Assembly (NCBI GenBank): GCA_037074765.1
Contig: JBAMDO010000105.1
Location: 62,001 to 126,000, forward strand
DNA: 64,000 nucleotides
Reading direction: 5' to 3'
Source of the DNA: Mansonella perstans
Taxonomy: Eukaryota; Nematoda; Chromadorea; Rhabditida; Onchocercidae
Made by a program: the position numbers and the translations under genes. The notes below the pieces were generated by a model. It was given only the letters and a program-made list of their open reading frames with translations. It did no database searches and was not told where the DNA came from. Below, one piece after another: positions 1-13,173 of the stretch. Within the stretch, counting starts at the first letter, position 1; each line of letters begins with the position of its first letter.

Positions 1-1157
1 TAATAATTTCTCAGTTTCTATATATGTCTATAAAATTCATTCACAATTTATTCTTCACCCATGATTATTCGGTTTCGTAGTGTTAGCTCCTCAGCTGTCT
101 AGTACTGATGCTGTAGTACTGAAAAATTCCAAAAAAATGACATCTTGCTTCGTCTTGCTATCGTCTCGTAACGTATTTGTTGCATACTTTTCCATTTCAT
201 TTTTTTCCCAAAGTTAGAATTTTTAATTAGTTTTAATTAATATTAGCGTATTCCTCCTGTAAATAAATAACATTTCCATAACCTAATATTTAGAATTTTT
301 GGATCTGTCACCTTTTAATAGTTTAGAGAGAATTCTTGGAAATGTTGATCAAGATAGATATGCTCTATAAGAACAAATATATATTTACGATACAATCCTT
401 ATATTGCTTTTCAAATGAAGGGATTACTAATTGTAATCGGATTTCGCATATAAAAATTGTAAATTTTGTAAAAAATGTTTACAAAAATTATAAGAATTCA
501 TTTCAAACTGGCTTAGGCGCGACAGATAAAATTACCACGCAGTCTATAATCATAACAATTAATCCATAGTATATCTATTAATTTATTTGATAAGGATAAC
601 AATTCAGACAATTCGTTCCAAATTTAGCGATGTTATTTGATGTCTTGTACTTTTTGCAATCAGCTGGATTGATTTATTATGTGATATTTGTCAGTTTGCA
701 ATTGTATGTATAACTCTTACAAACCAGTTTTATCAGTTTGCAGTGATAATTTTCAACTTTTCATTATGTTTATAACCTATTTTACAGTCAGCTGAATCGA
801 TGTATTGTTAATTTATCAATTTATTACAATGTATTGGGCCTGTTTGGTGATAATGTTTGATAATTAGGTGGTAGTTAAAAAAAAGTAACTAGTGCAATGG
901 GATAGAATTCTAAGCAATAACACTCTTTGCTTTCAATGTTTATGTAAGTTTTTCCTCTTGATAAGCAAAACAGATTTCTCTCAGCAGTTATGGACAACTC
1001 ATTCGTTACCCAAAAATGCTTGAAATATTCCTTGCAGTTAATTCTACCAAGGTAAACAAATTGTTTAAGAATAGGCAATAATCTTATAAGAACTGCTTAA
1101 TTGAAAACATGAAATTCACATATTACAGTTTCCGTATACATTGTAAGAGGAAAAGCT
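1..1157. other. Region downstream of the phospholipase gene
   Basis: AT-rich sequence past the phospholipase stop codon. Short open frames (for example 336-569 plus, 875-1,078 minus) show no family resemblance or splice-site support. It should contain the 3' untranslated region of the phospholipase transcript. I see no other gene. Confidence 0.5.
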
Positions 1158-4100
1158 TTAGAGTAATTTTAGATACTCCGCTAAGGTTTCCACGTCGTGT
1201 CTTCCATCGGTACGCAAATATTTCTAAAAAATACTAAATGTTAAAGTAGAAACATGTAAGCAGTAATATATAAACAGCAATACATTGCGGTTATGTCGAA
1301 TACTATTTTTATAATTTTTTAAACAAAAGTCAACTTAAGAATTCTTCCTTTTCTAATGCCAAAACTGCGAAGGTAGGATACTGCATTTAATGACGAATTT
1401 TTCATAATATCTCTGAGTGTTTTAATGGGTGAAAACTTTCTTTAGTATTAATCTATATAAAAAAGAATAAAATCAGTATCCATTGATTTATCGTTGTTTT
1501 CTGCTCTATTTATATTGAATCGATAAATAGCCTGTTCAAAACAGTCCGTACAACTATTAATGAATGCTGTCTGATAAACGAACAAACTGTATATCCACTT
1601 ACTTCTGTATCCCATAGGAAGCCAACGATTATTTTATCATCCGTTTCGTCAAATTCCACATTTGATGAAAGAGATGGCGAAAAGCGAAAAAATGGAATGG
1701 ACTGATCATGAGCCCAACAACGTGCGCGTGTCACGCATGGCCCATTGGAAGCTGTAATCTGTAAAACTCAGTAGTAGCTATACCGTAAGATGGACATATG
1801 AACCATTAGATGATACTGCTTAGAGCTTCTTCGCGCTTCTTCTTCAATGCTCTAAAGACCCTTTGAGAAAAATCCACATAATAATACAGGATCGTCTTGA
1901 AAATATGTGACAGCTTCAGTGTTGAATACTCTCCGTAGATTTTTGCTACGTTCGATATCGAAGGGTGCTGGAGCGATGACTTGACTATATGAATTTCGAG
2001 TTGCATAACAGTTAAACTTGGACATCTGACAAATAATTTTAGACTTGACAATGTTTCACTGTGGACTACTATTACGAAAACTTAAAACTCTGAGAATTTA
2101 AGAACATTTACAGCTAAACTTTGGGAATTCTGAATTAGGACTAAGTAGAGTCGTTTCTGCTTTCATGTTCGACTGTATAAGCGAACAAGTAGATTAGCTT
2201 GATCAATTTCGAACAATATCGTCCTCCATCGCATCCCGGACTATTATGAATATTGTAACTGACACAGAATTAAACTACGGAAATATTTTCCATATTCTTT
2301 AAATCTATTTCAGAACAGAACCGCGACGGGTTTGTAAAATTTGATAAAGTAAGTTGACTCACTCAGAAATACCTGAATAAATAAATAATTTGTCCTATAA
2401 ATAAGAAGGCTTGTAAAAAAAAATAATTTATGCGGCATGAACACTGCACGAAAAAAGAAACCAAGAAGAAGGTGAAAGAATTCCAGCCTATAAGGTTGAA
2501 AACAGAACATGAAGACTGCGCAAGAAATCATAGGCGAAACTCTACCAAACTGGTAAAACTGATTCTGCTGAAAAGGCGTCGATAAACTAACCTGTTCTAC
2601 AAGAATATTTTTCAAATTTATCAAATCCTTGAACATTGATACGCCTTCGACAAAACCTCCAGGCAAACTAAAATTCCACTTCGCATCCCCTAGCTCTTTA
2701 GGAGGTGCTTGACCAGTTCCCAGTGATACGATGCAGCCAATGTGAATAGTTTCTTTTTTCTGAAAACTTTAGTTTCATTTGGGGTATGAAGAGAATTTGC
2801 TTTACTGAATACACAAATAACAAGATTGGTTATTAACTCAATTCAGAAATTCGTTGGGTAGGTTACTTAATTAATGTTTTTGGGCTCGTTCGTCAAGTGA
2901 CTGAAAATGAAATAGCAATAATTAGTTTCCAAACTTTAGACAGTTATCTGATATGAAGATCTATAATCTTCCTCTCAAAACTTCTTTGCTTTGGTTTACA
3001 ATTATACAAATGATGAAATGATCTAGTAACAAATAGCATATTTTTTTCTAAAATCAAAATCCAATGAATAACTTGCCGCTTTTATGCACGAAGCATTATA
3101 AGTATGTATGTCTGACATAAGATCAAGCGTTGGATTATTTGATATTAATCCGCCATCAGCAAAATTATCTTTCGGTGTGAAGTATGTCGGAGCAGCGCTA
3201 CAAAATATACTGAGTAGTTAGCTACCACTTTCTAAACTCAGCATTCATCTATATATATAACGTACAGAAATATTGTAAATGCTGTGCTGATATATTTACT
3301 TCAATAATTTTAAAATACCTTGAAAAAGCTCACCAAGAATAACGCGCACATTTCCATATTAAATTTTCACAGGGGTCATCAAATCCCAAGGTTTTGTTTT
3401 CAGCTTTGCTAATTGGTAGAACATAATTGCGAAAGAGTTTTAACACTGGTGGATTACTTTTTACACATGAAGCCGTCACAATAACCCTGAAAACAGTGAC
3501 AAAAAAATAAAAATTTGAATTGGTCAGCAATCAAATAATTACCACCATTACAAACATTAATTCATCGGACGTATTTAACCAGAAAATACAGCTATTTGTA
3601 TAATTAAATATTCCGCATCAATAAAATGGGAATGACATTATAATCCAAAATACTCCATTCGAGACACTAAATAAATGTAAAAAGAAAGTATTAGTTCAGT
3701 GTTAACCTCTATTACAACATTTTTGTAAATCTATTTTATAAATATTAAATTATTGAAGATTTTCCTAAATGACAAAAAGTAAGCTGATTCTTCCCAACTT
3801 GTCTAACGAATTAACCAAATTTCTTGTAGGAGTAGGACTAACTCATGAATTTCCAAGACGATATTAAACGAATAACTCAGTAGTAAAAACTGATCCATTA
3901 TAAACAAAAAACATCAAAAAAATTATGAAAGAATTCAGAAAAATGGTTTTTTAGAAAGTGAAACACGAATAAACTTCTTAGATCCTAATTGTGCCATCGT
4001 TGTTTTTTCGCCAAAATTTTCGCGGAGGAAATTCTCAATCGCTTTTTCTGAATACGATCGTCGACCAGCAAATAGTTCATCCTTCATGGATAAATAGAGA

Positions 4101-7100
4101 TTTTGACAATGATTCAACGAATACCCTGAAAGGAAACCTTTTAGGAAGATCATGAGAATTTATCTGAAATTTGCATATTTATATAAATGAGGAAAAAACA
4201 ACATGCTAACTATAAACATTTGAAAATGATATTAACAGGCCTTTTGTTAACGCCAGAGCGACTAGTGCTCCTGTACTAGTTCCACATAACCAATGAAAGT
4301 GCTCCATCACAGAATGACCCAACAATTTCTCAACATGCATCAATATCTCAAATAGAATAATTTTATTGGCAGGAGATCTGACTGCAAAAGCTGGATAAGA
4401 AAAAGGTGAACAACAGAAAATTCAATACTGATGGCTATCATAACTGATAACCTTCTCGACTTTTCCATGTTTATTTATTTTCTAGCTTGACCATTCAATT
4501 CTTTCAGTGTTTTGAAAAGAGAGCATATGCGTTATGTGAGATCCATTAAGTTGTAGTTCAAATGCTACCAAAAAAAAACTAGCACACCATAAAATCAACA
4601 AAAAAAAATTGCTTCGAGAGATACCTGCAATAGTATTAAGCCTTTTATTCCACCACCATCAAAGCTTATTACATTGACCAATTTCTGCCTCTGTTCTGGT
4701 GTCATTCGATAGCGCTCCTCTAGTGCTCTTTCTTGCATAAGATCAGATAAAGCTGAAATTCAGTTTTAATAGAATAATCACTGAAGGCTTGGAGACAAAA
4801 TGAGCTAAAAGATACTTGTCGCATCTGAACTCCTAATATACAGAGAAAAAATCAAAATTATTTACAAAATTCCCAAAATTCTAGAAAAAATTTAGCTGAG
4901 TAAGGTAAAACTATTTTGCAAGATTTGCTCTTGATAAAACCTACCGTTATTTAAAGCTGGTCGAACGGATGACGGTGGCTGAGCGAAGAGCCTTAGAAAT
5001 TCCACAATTTCTGTGCTGAATTTATATTAAATTTTTTAATCATAGAATTTAATAACATCATCAGCAAAGCACTCCATTTCTGAATAAAATTTTCGAAAAC
5101 ATCATCATTGAAAAAAGCATAAAGTATTCGCAAATAAAAGTATCAAGCTAAAATATAACTAAATGTTGAGAAGCTGAAAAAGGTTTGCTATGAAACATAA
5201 AACTTTTTTTTTTTAAAATTAGAGTTAAAAAAAACATTATTTTGTGCACTTCAGTCCTCCAATTTCCAAACACGAGATTTTTTGGAAACACTGCTAACAA
5301 ATGTTCCCAAAAAATCTGTACAAAACCTACCTGCCGACATCCGAAGCAATCTCTCCACGACTATTCTTTAAATGCACTGATGCTCCAAAACATAACAACA
5401 GCTTCACAAGATCCACATTTCCATTCTACAAGAGTTGAAAATCGATATAAAATCATCTATAATTTTATCTCTGATTTATTCTCAAAACACTGAAAACAAT
5501 TTTCAGATCAGCAATTAGCAATTTCAAAATTATAACCCAATAACGAAATAATCTTAAAATAACTCACTTAATGCCCATCCTGAAAAGGTATAATTTTGGA
5601 TTCCATTCTCCCTAGCTTACTGAAATCGAGATACCTTAGACGATATATGCAACGGGGTATTACCGTCACGATCTGCAAAATTTACGTCAGCACCGTATGT
5701 TAGTAATGCAAAACTCTGTGACAAATCATTTCGGGCTACAGCACAATATAACGGTGTTTGATCCAAATCATCTCGAACATTTATATTGACATTATCACCA
5801 AGATCTCCCAGAATATGGTGCAATAACTGAAATGTTTTTCTCTCGAAAGATAAAGAATCATCAATATATCACATCTACTGTTCTTTCACTGACGTATCAT
5901 GGCATTATTTGTTGTGAATTGAAATTAACACAACAGAAAATCTTGGCATTTCCTTAAATTTAAATCATAAAATTAGATACAAATAATTCTGCGCAAACAC
6001 ATAGAGCCAACCTACAGAGCGATTTGTTGTATTGAACTTTCTGTCAAAAACAATCAATCCTAATTATCATGTTTTTATGAAATGCTATTATAACCAGTTG
6101 CAAAGAGACACAAGATTACACTTACTTTCAGTTCTAATTTTTTGTGAAGTACAGTCGATGAACCACCGATATCTTCAACTAAGAGTTGTGGAGTTCGTAT
6201 TAATAACAAATCGACTATTCTTGAAAAAATTTTCAATTTTTTTGAGTTTTTTCAAAACTGATATTGGGCCACATTAGTACCATTTGGACTTGAGAATATA
6301 TGTACAAAAATATGCTGTAAATCAAAAAAAAAAAAATGAAACGAAGAAATAGCGTGCGTAAAAAAAGAGAAATAGCATTAATACCTTGGCAAATCGGGTG
6401 ATGAAGCAGGTTCAGAAAGCATAGCAGCCAAAGAACCACCAGGAAAGGGACCGGTTGAACAATCTGCATCCAACAGCAGTTCCACGCACTTTGCATTGGC
6501 TGAACGAACAGCAAGACAAAGTGGTGATAAGCCATCCTTGTCAATTAAATTAATAGCATCCGAAAAATCGTGAGCTCCAGTCAACAACTAAAGATGACAA
6601 GAAGTAATGCTATTAGTGCATGATAAAAGAAGAAAAGATCAAATAAAATATGCACACGAAAACTTGAAAAAAAGAATTATTACCAACTAACATACTTCTA
6701 GTATTTCCGGATTATTTTCAGCACCGTAATGTACAGCACTCCTGAGATGACAGTCCTGTTTCGCAGTATGCGCACCTAAGCTCAAAAGTATTTGAACAGC
6801 TTCTTTAGCGTTATTCTCGACTGCTATATGCAGTGGATAGTAATCATTGACGGATGCTTTATTAACTGTGCTGTAAGAAGCAATGTGTTTTTCATCGATT
6901 AGAAGACAAACTGTTATTAGAAAGAGATAAAATAGGAAGAGAATTGTGCAGTAATAAGTTTTATTGGTTTATTTAAATTTAGTCACTCTTTTATTTCTCC
7001 TCCTCTCGAACTAGTAATAGAATTTTCTAAAAGTTCCCTGCTGTTATCAACTAAGCAAGTTAAAAATCTTGAATATTTTAAAATTTTCAAAACATTTTAA

Positions 7101-8304
7101 GCTGCGACATTATTTTTGGTTATATCCCAGTTTTGAAATTTTTATTAGCAAATTTTTGAAATCCCAATTCTCATTTCTGATCGCTCCTATACAAATAAAC
7201 ATAACAACTCAAGAGTAATTTTGTAAATGTACAGTTGAATTAAATTTTACGAGCCTTGGATGATTCTTGCATAACTCGACAATAATTTCCGAGAAGTTAC
7301 AGGAAGCCGCGTGATGTATTTCGTTAAAACTAGGATTTTTGATCACCGAATCTCTCAACTGTTCCAGCTCAGCCACGAATGATTTCGAATTTATTTTCTC
7401 TGAAAAAAAATCGGTGGTACTGTGTATGAAAAATTATATTATTAGAAAATTATAAACCAATGTAATTCCTACTGAATGCCTAACATATTGGCCATGTTTC
7501 GGCAGACGTGTTCGCCACTTGCAAAACATGTCAAAACATGCGAAACGATCAATTGCAAACTTGATGTAAGCGCGAAAAAAATAAATTAATCAGATAATAT
7601 CATGCAATTGTTCAGTGAAGTACATGCGGAAAATATCCAGAAAATATTTCCCAATTTTACTCAATTTGGAAATTTCAAAATATTACCTAAAATATTAATA
7701 AGCAGTTCCAGATTGTTCAACTGATCCCTTAGCTGTTCGGCTTTATCACGTTCCCGTGTATGGCAGATCTTTAACGTTCTCGGAAAATACACAACATAAT
7801 ATGTCCCATCTTTTGGTTTATCTACGTATAAAGCAAACGTGTAAGAATTATCACACTTCATGAAAGTTTTCAACTTCGAAGCATTTATGGCCTCCACCTG
7901 AATACAATAATGGTTGTGCAACTTCATCCGAAAAAAAAAAAAAAGAAAAAAAAACAATACACCATGACTTCTGAATTAATTCAATAGATTTCATTCTTAA
8001 TTATCAGCTACTTTTCGACTAATCATTTCACTGGCTACAAAGAAACTCATAAATCCTCGCATAAGTTTACCGCTATTCAGTGACTTCCAGTCGTCTAACA
8101 TGGTAATCCATCGTTAATAATTTGACAATCATACATCCAGTACATCCAATATAGTATAAGTTCACCAATTACTTTGAAATAAACTTGAACCTTTTCTGAT
8201 TTCGATGAAAGAACAGCAGCAACAGCTCGATCACACGCATTTACCATCGCCTCACACTTTGGTGTGCTTGCTACATCCCAAACTTTTTTCAAGATATCAA
8301 ACAT
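1158..8304 (-). CDS. PLA2G6: Ankyrin-repeat calcium-independent phospholipase A2 (iPLA2-beta / PLA2G6-like)
   Basis: Predicted 788-residue patatin-type lipase (human long form 806) that by family hydrolyses glycerophospholipid sn-2 acyl chains and acts in membrane remodelling. Seventeen exons join in consistent phase: 8173-8304, 7687-7897, 7255-7399, 6696-6870, 6385-6587, 6126-6219, 5635-5826, 5331-5425, 4945-5015, 4625-4752, 4241-4346, 3975-4125, 3334-3486, 3077-3197, 2592-2759, 1603-1758, 1158-1223. Residues about 90-420 hold ankyrin repeats ([24 protein letters not shown]). The lipase domain shows the glycine-rich loop DGGGIKG (471-477), nucleophile elbow GTSTG with Ser506, and catalytic Asp633 in DGGLISNNP. 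All catalytic residues are present, so it should be active. Three introns (after the exons ending at 7255, 4241 and 3077) seem to begin with GC. The start is the first in-frame ATG; the stretch before it has only a weak acceptor ending GAAG. Confidence 0.93.
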
Positions 8305-8884
8305 AGTTTGACGCTTCAAAAGTTTTTTTATTGTTTGGATTATTAAATCTTACACCACTACCAGGTGCTCTTCTCGATTGAAAATTAATAATGTAAGAGA
8401 TATTCTTAACTCCCATTTTTAAAATCTCCTGATTTTTTGATAAACAATTTCGGTTACATATGTGCCAAGTGTTTACTCTATAGAATGCAGTAATAGTCTT
8501 GATATACGGTAATTTTGCCGTTCTGAAATATCACCCAGTGACGGATCCCTGATCCCCTACGTTTAATTCCGCAAAAATAACTTTCTAAGAAAAGCAAATG
8601 ACTAAATCTACTCTCTCTTTCTTTTTAGTCCTGATTAACGCCAAGCAAGATAATGACTAAAGTGAAAAGAAAGCTCCGAGTAAAAGCGGAGCAAATTACA
8701 ATGGCCTTTACTTTAATGACTGTATTTAAACATAAGTGAAAAGAATTACCACTACCAAAAAAATCCATGAACTACAATATACAACACATGAGATTGTACA
8801 ATCTTATTATTTCCAAAGAATGAACTTCAAATAATTTACTATATTACATACCAAGAAACCAAACAATATAAACGACAAAAAATA
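8305..8884. other. Spacer between FAM114-like gene and phospholipase gene
   Basis: The 580 bases between the stop of the FAM114-like gene and the ATG of the phospholipase gene (same strand) show no conserved coding sequence. It should contain the 3' untranslated region of the former and leader of the latter. No clear AATAAA is visible close to the upstream stop. The distance is too long for a typical tight operon spacer but does not exclude co-transcription. Confidence 0.5.
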
Positions 8885-11800
8885 TCACAGAATTAATAAT
8901 AATGGTCGCAAAAGACGAAATGATTGTTGTATGTATGAGAATGAGTCGCCAGCTGCTAGAAATACCACCGTGACTAGTTCTTCTACCTACAAAAAATTAA
9001 CAAAACTGGTATTAAATGAAAAAAAATTTCATATGCAAACTAAGTCTCTGTGAAGCAAAGTACGACTGTCTAAAACTTTTCCGAGCTACTAAAATGTAAA
9101 TTGAAACACCTGAATGACATTCCTTTTAGGTTACAATGTACAGTATGGAATTCTAAAACTCTCATTCCTACAGTCTCAATTTTAAAAATAACGCAAACAA
9201 ACACGTCAATGTAAGTAACAAACGAATGAAGAAGTCAATACATGTAGATGTTACAAACGCCAACATATGCAAATTCATGAATGTAAGAAATTGTTAATTT
9301 AAAAACAACACATGAGCAAGAATATATACGCGTAAGTACCACGTGCAGGCAACAAACCTCTCCAGAACGTGTATCAGCCGCGCTGATATGTTGAGCAAAC
9401 TGATTACTGAGATATGAAATTTGTCGTCCGATCAGGCTATGCAATTCAGAAAACGGTTCCTGCTTCACTGTAGTAGCCGCAATTAACAACAGCTGTCCCA
9501 ATTTATGAATTGAATGCACAGTTTGAGCAGTAAAATCAGCCAAACATTCTGCAGGTAACATGACGTTTCGGCAATAATTCAACACAGAGTGGGAGTAAAT
9601 CCAAAACTGTCTTTAATTTTAATTTCAAGCTAAAAAGCAAACGATTTTCGAGAAAAATACAATATTATCCTACCTCAAAAAAAGAAAAAATACCTAAGAA
9701 AAGTTCAAAAATCTGATCACTAGAATCAGGTAATCTTCCCAAATATTCTTGACATCGCTTATAGCAATCTATCAAATCTGAACCCTGGAAGACTGACTGC
9801 ATATAATGGCCGTAAGATCATACATGAAAACAAATAATACAGTAAGATAAATAATAAATAAGGTCATGCAAGAAAATATATAACATACAGTGAGAAAACA
9901 TGATATCAATCTCTTCTTACCCAGCAATATCAACAAATGAAAACCAGCCTCACGTTATAAGGAAGAGCTATGACGGATAATAGTTCTTCGAAATCTTGTA
10001 AGAAAGCTTCTTGTTGATTCTCTTGATATTCTTCCAAAGTATTCGCCAAATCTTCAGCAAAAATTTCATCTATTTCTCTAGAAAGAATATATAAAGAAAC
10101 ACTAAAATTTAAACTCTAAAATCCCAGAATTAAAGACTTGGGTAACTGAATGGTCATCTTTTATTTTTTCGTAGTAGCTCCTTGGCCAATAAGTGCTTCG
10201 AGTATCTTTTGGTGCATAGAAGCGAGTTTTTCAAAGACCAAGAATGTAAATTAGTGCATTGAAGTTTAGAATTATAAAATAAAAAACATAAGGAACTTGA
10301 GAAAGACGACAAAATACCTTTTTCTTTGCGGTGGGATTTTTCTTAAATAATTTTTTGAGAGCATTTCGAGGCCTTCCAGATGAAACAAACCACCAAATTT
10401 TTCGAAGTAATCAATAAATGTAAGTTCGCGCTTTATAATACAACTAGTTTCAACTGTCGGCTCTTCTGCTCGACTTTTGCGTAGCTCTCGTAAAATTTCG
10501 GATAAATTTTGACTTCTTTCCGGTTCAAAGACGAATCGTCTTTTCTCGGAACCCTAATTTTTAAATATTCCAGAATAAGAGATCGGCAATTTGCATTTCA
10601 TATCAGACTCAAAGGAAAAAAACAACATACATATATATACTACTACTTGTGTGTCTGCATGAATAAAATAATATTTAAACCTCTTCTGGAACGGTTAGTT
10701 TTTCAAATGTCTTCTTGCCAATTGCTTCTAGTACTTCTAACGAACTTGCCACGACATTAGCCCCAAAACCTGCGAACAGCTTGCCGTATGATTTCATATT
10801 AGAGTTCGGTACTGCCTCCTTTTCCTGCAAAACCCAGAATTTCAAGTAGAAATCGAGTCACTGAAATAACAAAATTTAATTCTGAATTTCACGAATGTGC
10901 TAAAAATGTACTCCGAATTAAAGCTGGGAATAAATTCATCAAATATAAAATGAACTACTAAAGTAAGAAAATGATAATACCACTGTAAAATCATTGGCAG
11001 ATCTTTCTATCGACTGGTTTCTCGCTAACTCTTCTGGCGTTGGCAATCCAAGGCCTGATTCGACACCGCTGGATATGTTTGTTAAACCTTCCCCTGAAAA
11101 GAACATAACATTCAATGGAAAACAAATAAAAATAAAATCCAAAGTATTTGAAGAAAAAATTGTGACAAATTATCCCAACATGTTGAACATCACCACTGAT
11201 GTGATATAAGCATTACTAACCAACAGCAGCGACTAGATCACTAAATTCAGTCCAATCCCAAAATGACTTGCTTGGTTTGACTTCTTCTGTTTTTAGTTCA
11301 GCCTGAAATATACAAAACCACTGGATTTCTTTTAATTATCAAATTCAGATGTCAATTCTTTGCAAAAGTTGGCTTGAATTGTGGCCATACAAGTAGTTCC
11401 CAAATGCATAGCAAACATTATTCGTTTAATCTGTGCATTGTAAGGATTTCAAAAGTCCAAATCAAGAATACTAAAACACAAACCTTTGATTTCGAACTAG
11501 CAATAATTCGATTTTTTTCATCAAATGTCAGCATCTGTGGCGATTCTCGGCTTTCATCTAAGATTCTGCTACTATTCCTATCTTCTCCTGAATATTCCTC
11601 TTCCCAAGCATCCCATCCGTCATGATCAATATTGTCCTTTTCTTCAAATGGTTCCGCTTCCTCTATTATATTGGCGTTATCCAGAGTGGCCACAGGCTCC
11701 AATACATGTCCCCATTCAGAATCCTTATTTTCAGTTCTAGACATCTTACCTGAATATTCCACTTCCCAAGTATCCCACCCATCATCACCACCAATATTGT

Positions 11801-12434
11801 CCTTTTTTTTTTTTTCTATTTCAAACTTTCGCATTCCTTCGCCTTTAAATTTGTCCATTTCAAACAGTTTCTCGTCATTTCGGCAACTTTTCTCAGACTT
11901 ATTATTATTTCCCGATCTCGATACCTTTCCGATATCCATTCCATTGCACTGTGAAGTGAGCCATTCGAATCTTTCGGAATCAAGCGCTTTTCCGGAAGGC
12001 ACATCACTTATTTCTTCCAATTCTTGATTTGAAATAATTTTCCTCGCTGCATCAAACTGAGGTTCATCCACGGATACAGAATCAGAGCTTTGTTTTTTCG
12101 GAACAGTTATGCATCTTGAAGGTTTCTCCAAAAATGATAAATTTTGAAACATTTGTTTTTTTCCATTTGCTGGTATCGCTTTCTGCATTTTAGACTTTTT
12201 ATTCGAACACTTATTTTGCATTTCATTAGATCCACCAATCTTATATTCATTATCTTGGATAGCATCGATCTTTCTTTCCTCATCATCATTCTGTTCCATC
12301 CTTAAATTAGTATCATCGATGCCTCGATCTTCTCGATCGAACAAGTTATCAACGGTACCATCAATGCCTCGATCTTCTCGATCGAACAAGTTATCAGCGG
12401 CACTATGAAATGATTCCGTATCCGAATCCGTCAT
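8885..12434 (-). CDS. FAM114 family protein (FAM114A/NOXP20-like, DUF719)
   Basis: Predicted 703 residues in nine exons: 11484-12434, 11221-11302, 10981-11093, 10681-10824, 10318-10553, 9954-10077, 9674-9784, 9358-9606, 8885-8986. The long first exon is acidic and probably disordered, with duplicated segments. Family landmarks follow in order: GVESGLGLPTPEELA, then LEVLEAIGKKTFEKL (human GLDALEFIGKKTM), then FGGLFHLEGLEML, and a C-terminal helix ending SYIQQSFRLLRPLLL. FAM114 proteins are poorly understood; human members have been tied to Golgi/Rab2-linked trafficking, so function here is inferred only by family. The junction 9674/9606 is the weakest: it needs a roughly 67-base intron with donor GAG/GTAGGA and acceptor GACAG. 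The start codon lies one base after a TTTTAG acceptor. Confidence 0.87.
11590..11815 (-). repeat. Diverged internal repeat (DGWDxWExEYSG) in FAM114-like exon 1
   Basis: Two copies of a roughly 40-base block encode DDGWDTWEVEYSG and DHDGWDAWEEEYSG, each preceded by an acidic DNI stretch. They are separated by about 140 bases and have diverged more than the 45-bp duplication nearby. The paired tryptophans in an acidic setting resemble short linear peptide motifs; a binding role is only a guess. Confidence 0.7.
12319..12408 (-). repeat. 45-bp in-frame tandem duplication in FAM114-like exon 1
   Basis: Two 45-base copies encode the consecutive acidic segments DNLFDREDRGID near residues 14-43 of the FAM114-like protein. 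The copies differ at only a few bases, so the duplication is recent. Length variation here would keep the frame. Confidence 0.8.
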
Positions 12435-12435
12435 T

Positions 12436-12441
12436 CTAAAA
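12436..12441 (-). promoter_or_regulatory. Candidate trans-splice acceptor before FAM114-like gene
   Basis: On the minus strand TTTTAG is followed after one base by the ATG of the FAM114-like gene. There is no obvious 5' donor exon in frame, so spliced-leader addition is the simple reading. The stop codon of the 64-codon ORF is only 19 bases upstream of this ATG. Confidence 0.45.
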
Positions 12442-12453
12442 CTATACACTGCG

Positions 12454-12648
12454 TTAAATTCCGGAAGATAAGGAAATATGAACCGCCCATTCCACTAGTG
12501 TGGTATGTTCAATAAGATCACTTGAGCAATGCATATCGTTTCTAAAAACATTCTCGTAATTTTGTATATCTGAAACAAATTTACGATATAACTTCTCCCT
12601 TATTACTTCGCATTCCTGGCTAATTGACTTAAGCGGTCTTTCGCTCAT
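12454..12648 (-). CDS. Small hypothetical ORF (64 aa) directly upstream of FAM114-like gene
   Basis: A complete ATG-to-TAA ORF of 64 codons, charged and probably helical, beginning MSERPLKSISQ and containing LVEWAVHISL. I do not recognise a family. It lies on the same strand as the FAM114-like gene with 19 bases between its stop and that gene's ATG, and is in another frame. It could be a small upstream cistron of a tight operon, an upstream ORF, or chance. It also contains TTTGTTTCAG and GTTTTTAG acceptor-like strings, which weakens the case for an intact protein. Confidence 0.35.
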   Translation of the reverse strand: MSERPLKSISQECEVIREKLYRKFVSDIQNYENVFRNDMHCSSDLIEHTTLVEWAVHISLSSGI

Positions 12649-13173
12649 CTTAACCTTTAAAAATCAAACTTCCCCAGAACAGAAATCAAATCCATAAATT
12701 TATCCATATAGCTCCAACAACTGTAAAATATTGATCAGCTTAGAGGTAGGCGTTTCAGTAAACTAAATGAGCCTATGCCCGAGTTGCAGAATATAGTGTC
12801 TGCATGCGTATCACATTCCTAACGATTTTCGTGACGACATTATAGTACTATTTTTACGTGGAATCTGCTAGAAATTGCAATCTTAAAATTTGTTTTTGTA
12901 TGTTTATTATAATTTAGGAAAATCTTTCCAATCTAATTCATAAAATTTTCTTTGAAGAAAATTTTTAATTTTTATTTTTGTTGGTAATTACAGCAATAGA
13001 ATGGCAAATGATCAGACTACTATCTTATGCTTTTTTTCGGAAGCTGATGTGTTATCATAGTTAGAGTTGTCCACACTGTTCCCAAAATCAATCTTTACCA
13101 TAACTTTAACAGAAAAAGGTAAAAATGACAAGAAATTTATTCAAAATTCAAGAACTATAATCAGCAGAAATAA
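12649..13173. other. Spacer between METTL9 and the FAM114 region
   Basis: The 525 bases hold the METTL9 3' untranslated region, with a polyadenylation signal at 13136-13141, and otherwise AT-rich sequence. I see no conserved coding segment. Confidence 0.5.
13136..13141 (-). terminator. AATAAA polyadenylation signal of METTL9
   Basis: AATAAA on the minus strand 32 bases past the predicted METTL9 stop codon, a normal position for nematode 3' ends. Confidence 0.65.

Noticed and set aside
10165..10250. Open minus-strand stretch (FEKLASMHQKILEAL) inside the FAM114-like gene, resembling a missing exon.
   Set aside because: It runs into a stop without a good donor, while the flanking exons 10318 and 10077 join directly in phase and give a continuous FAM114-like protein.
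11418..12027. Overlapping plus-strand ORFs opposite FAM114-like exon 1.
   Set aside because: They are mirror frames of a low-complexity acidic coding exon; the minus-strand frame has the start, splice sites and repeats consistent with the gene.
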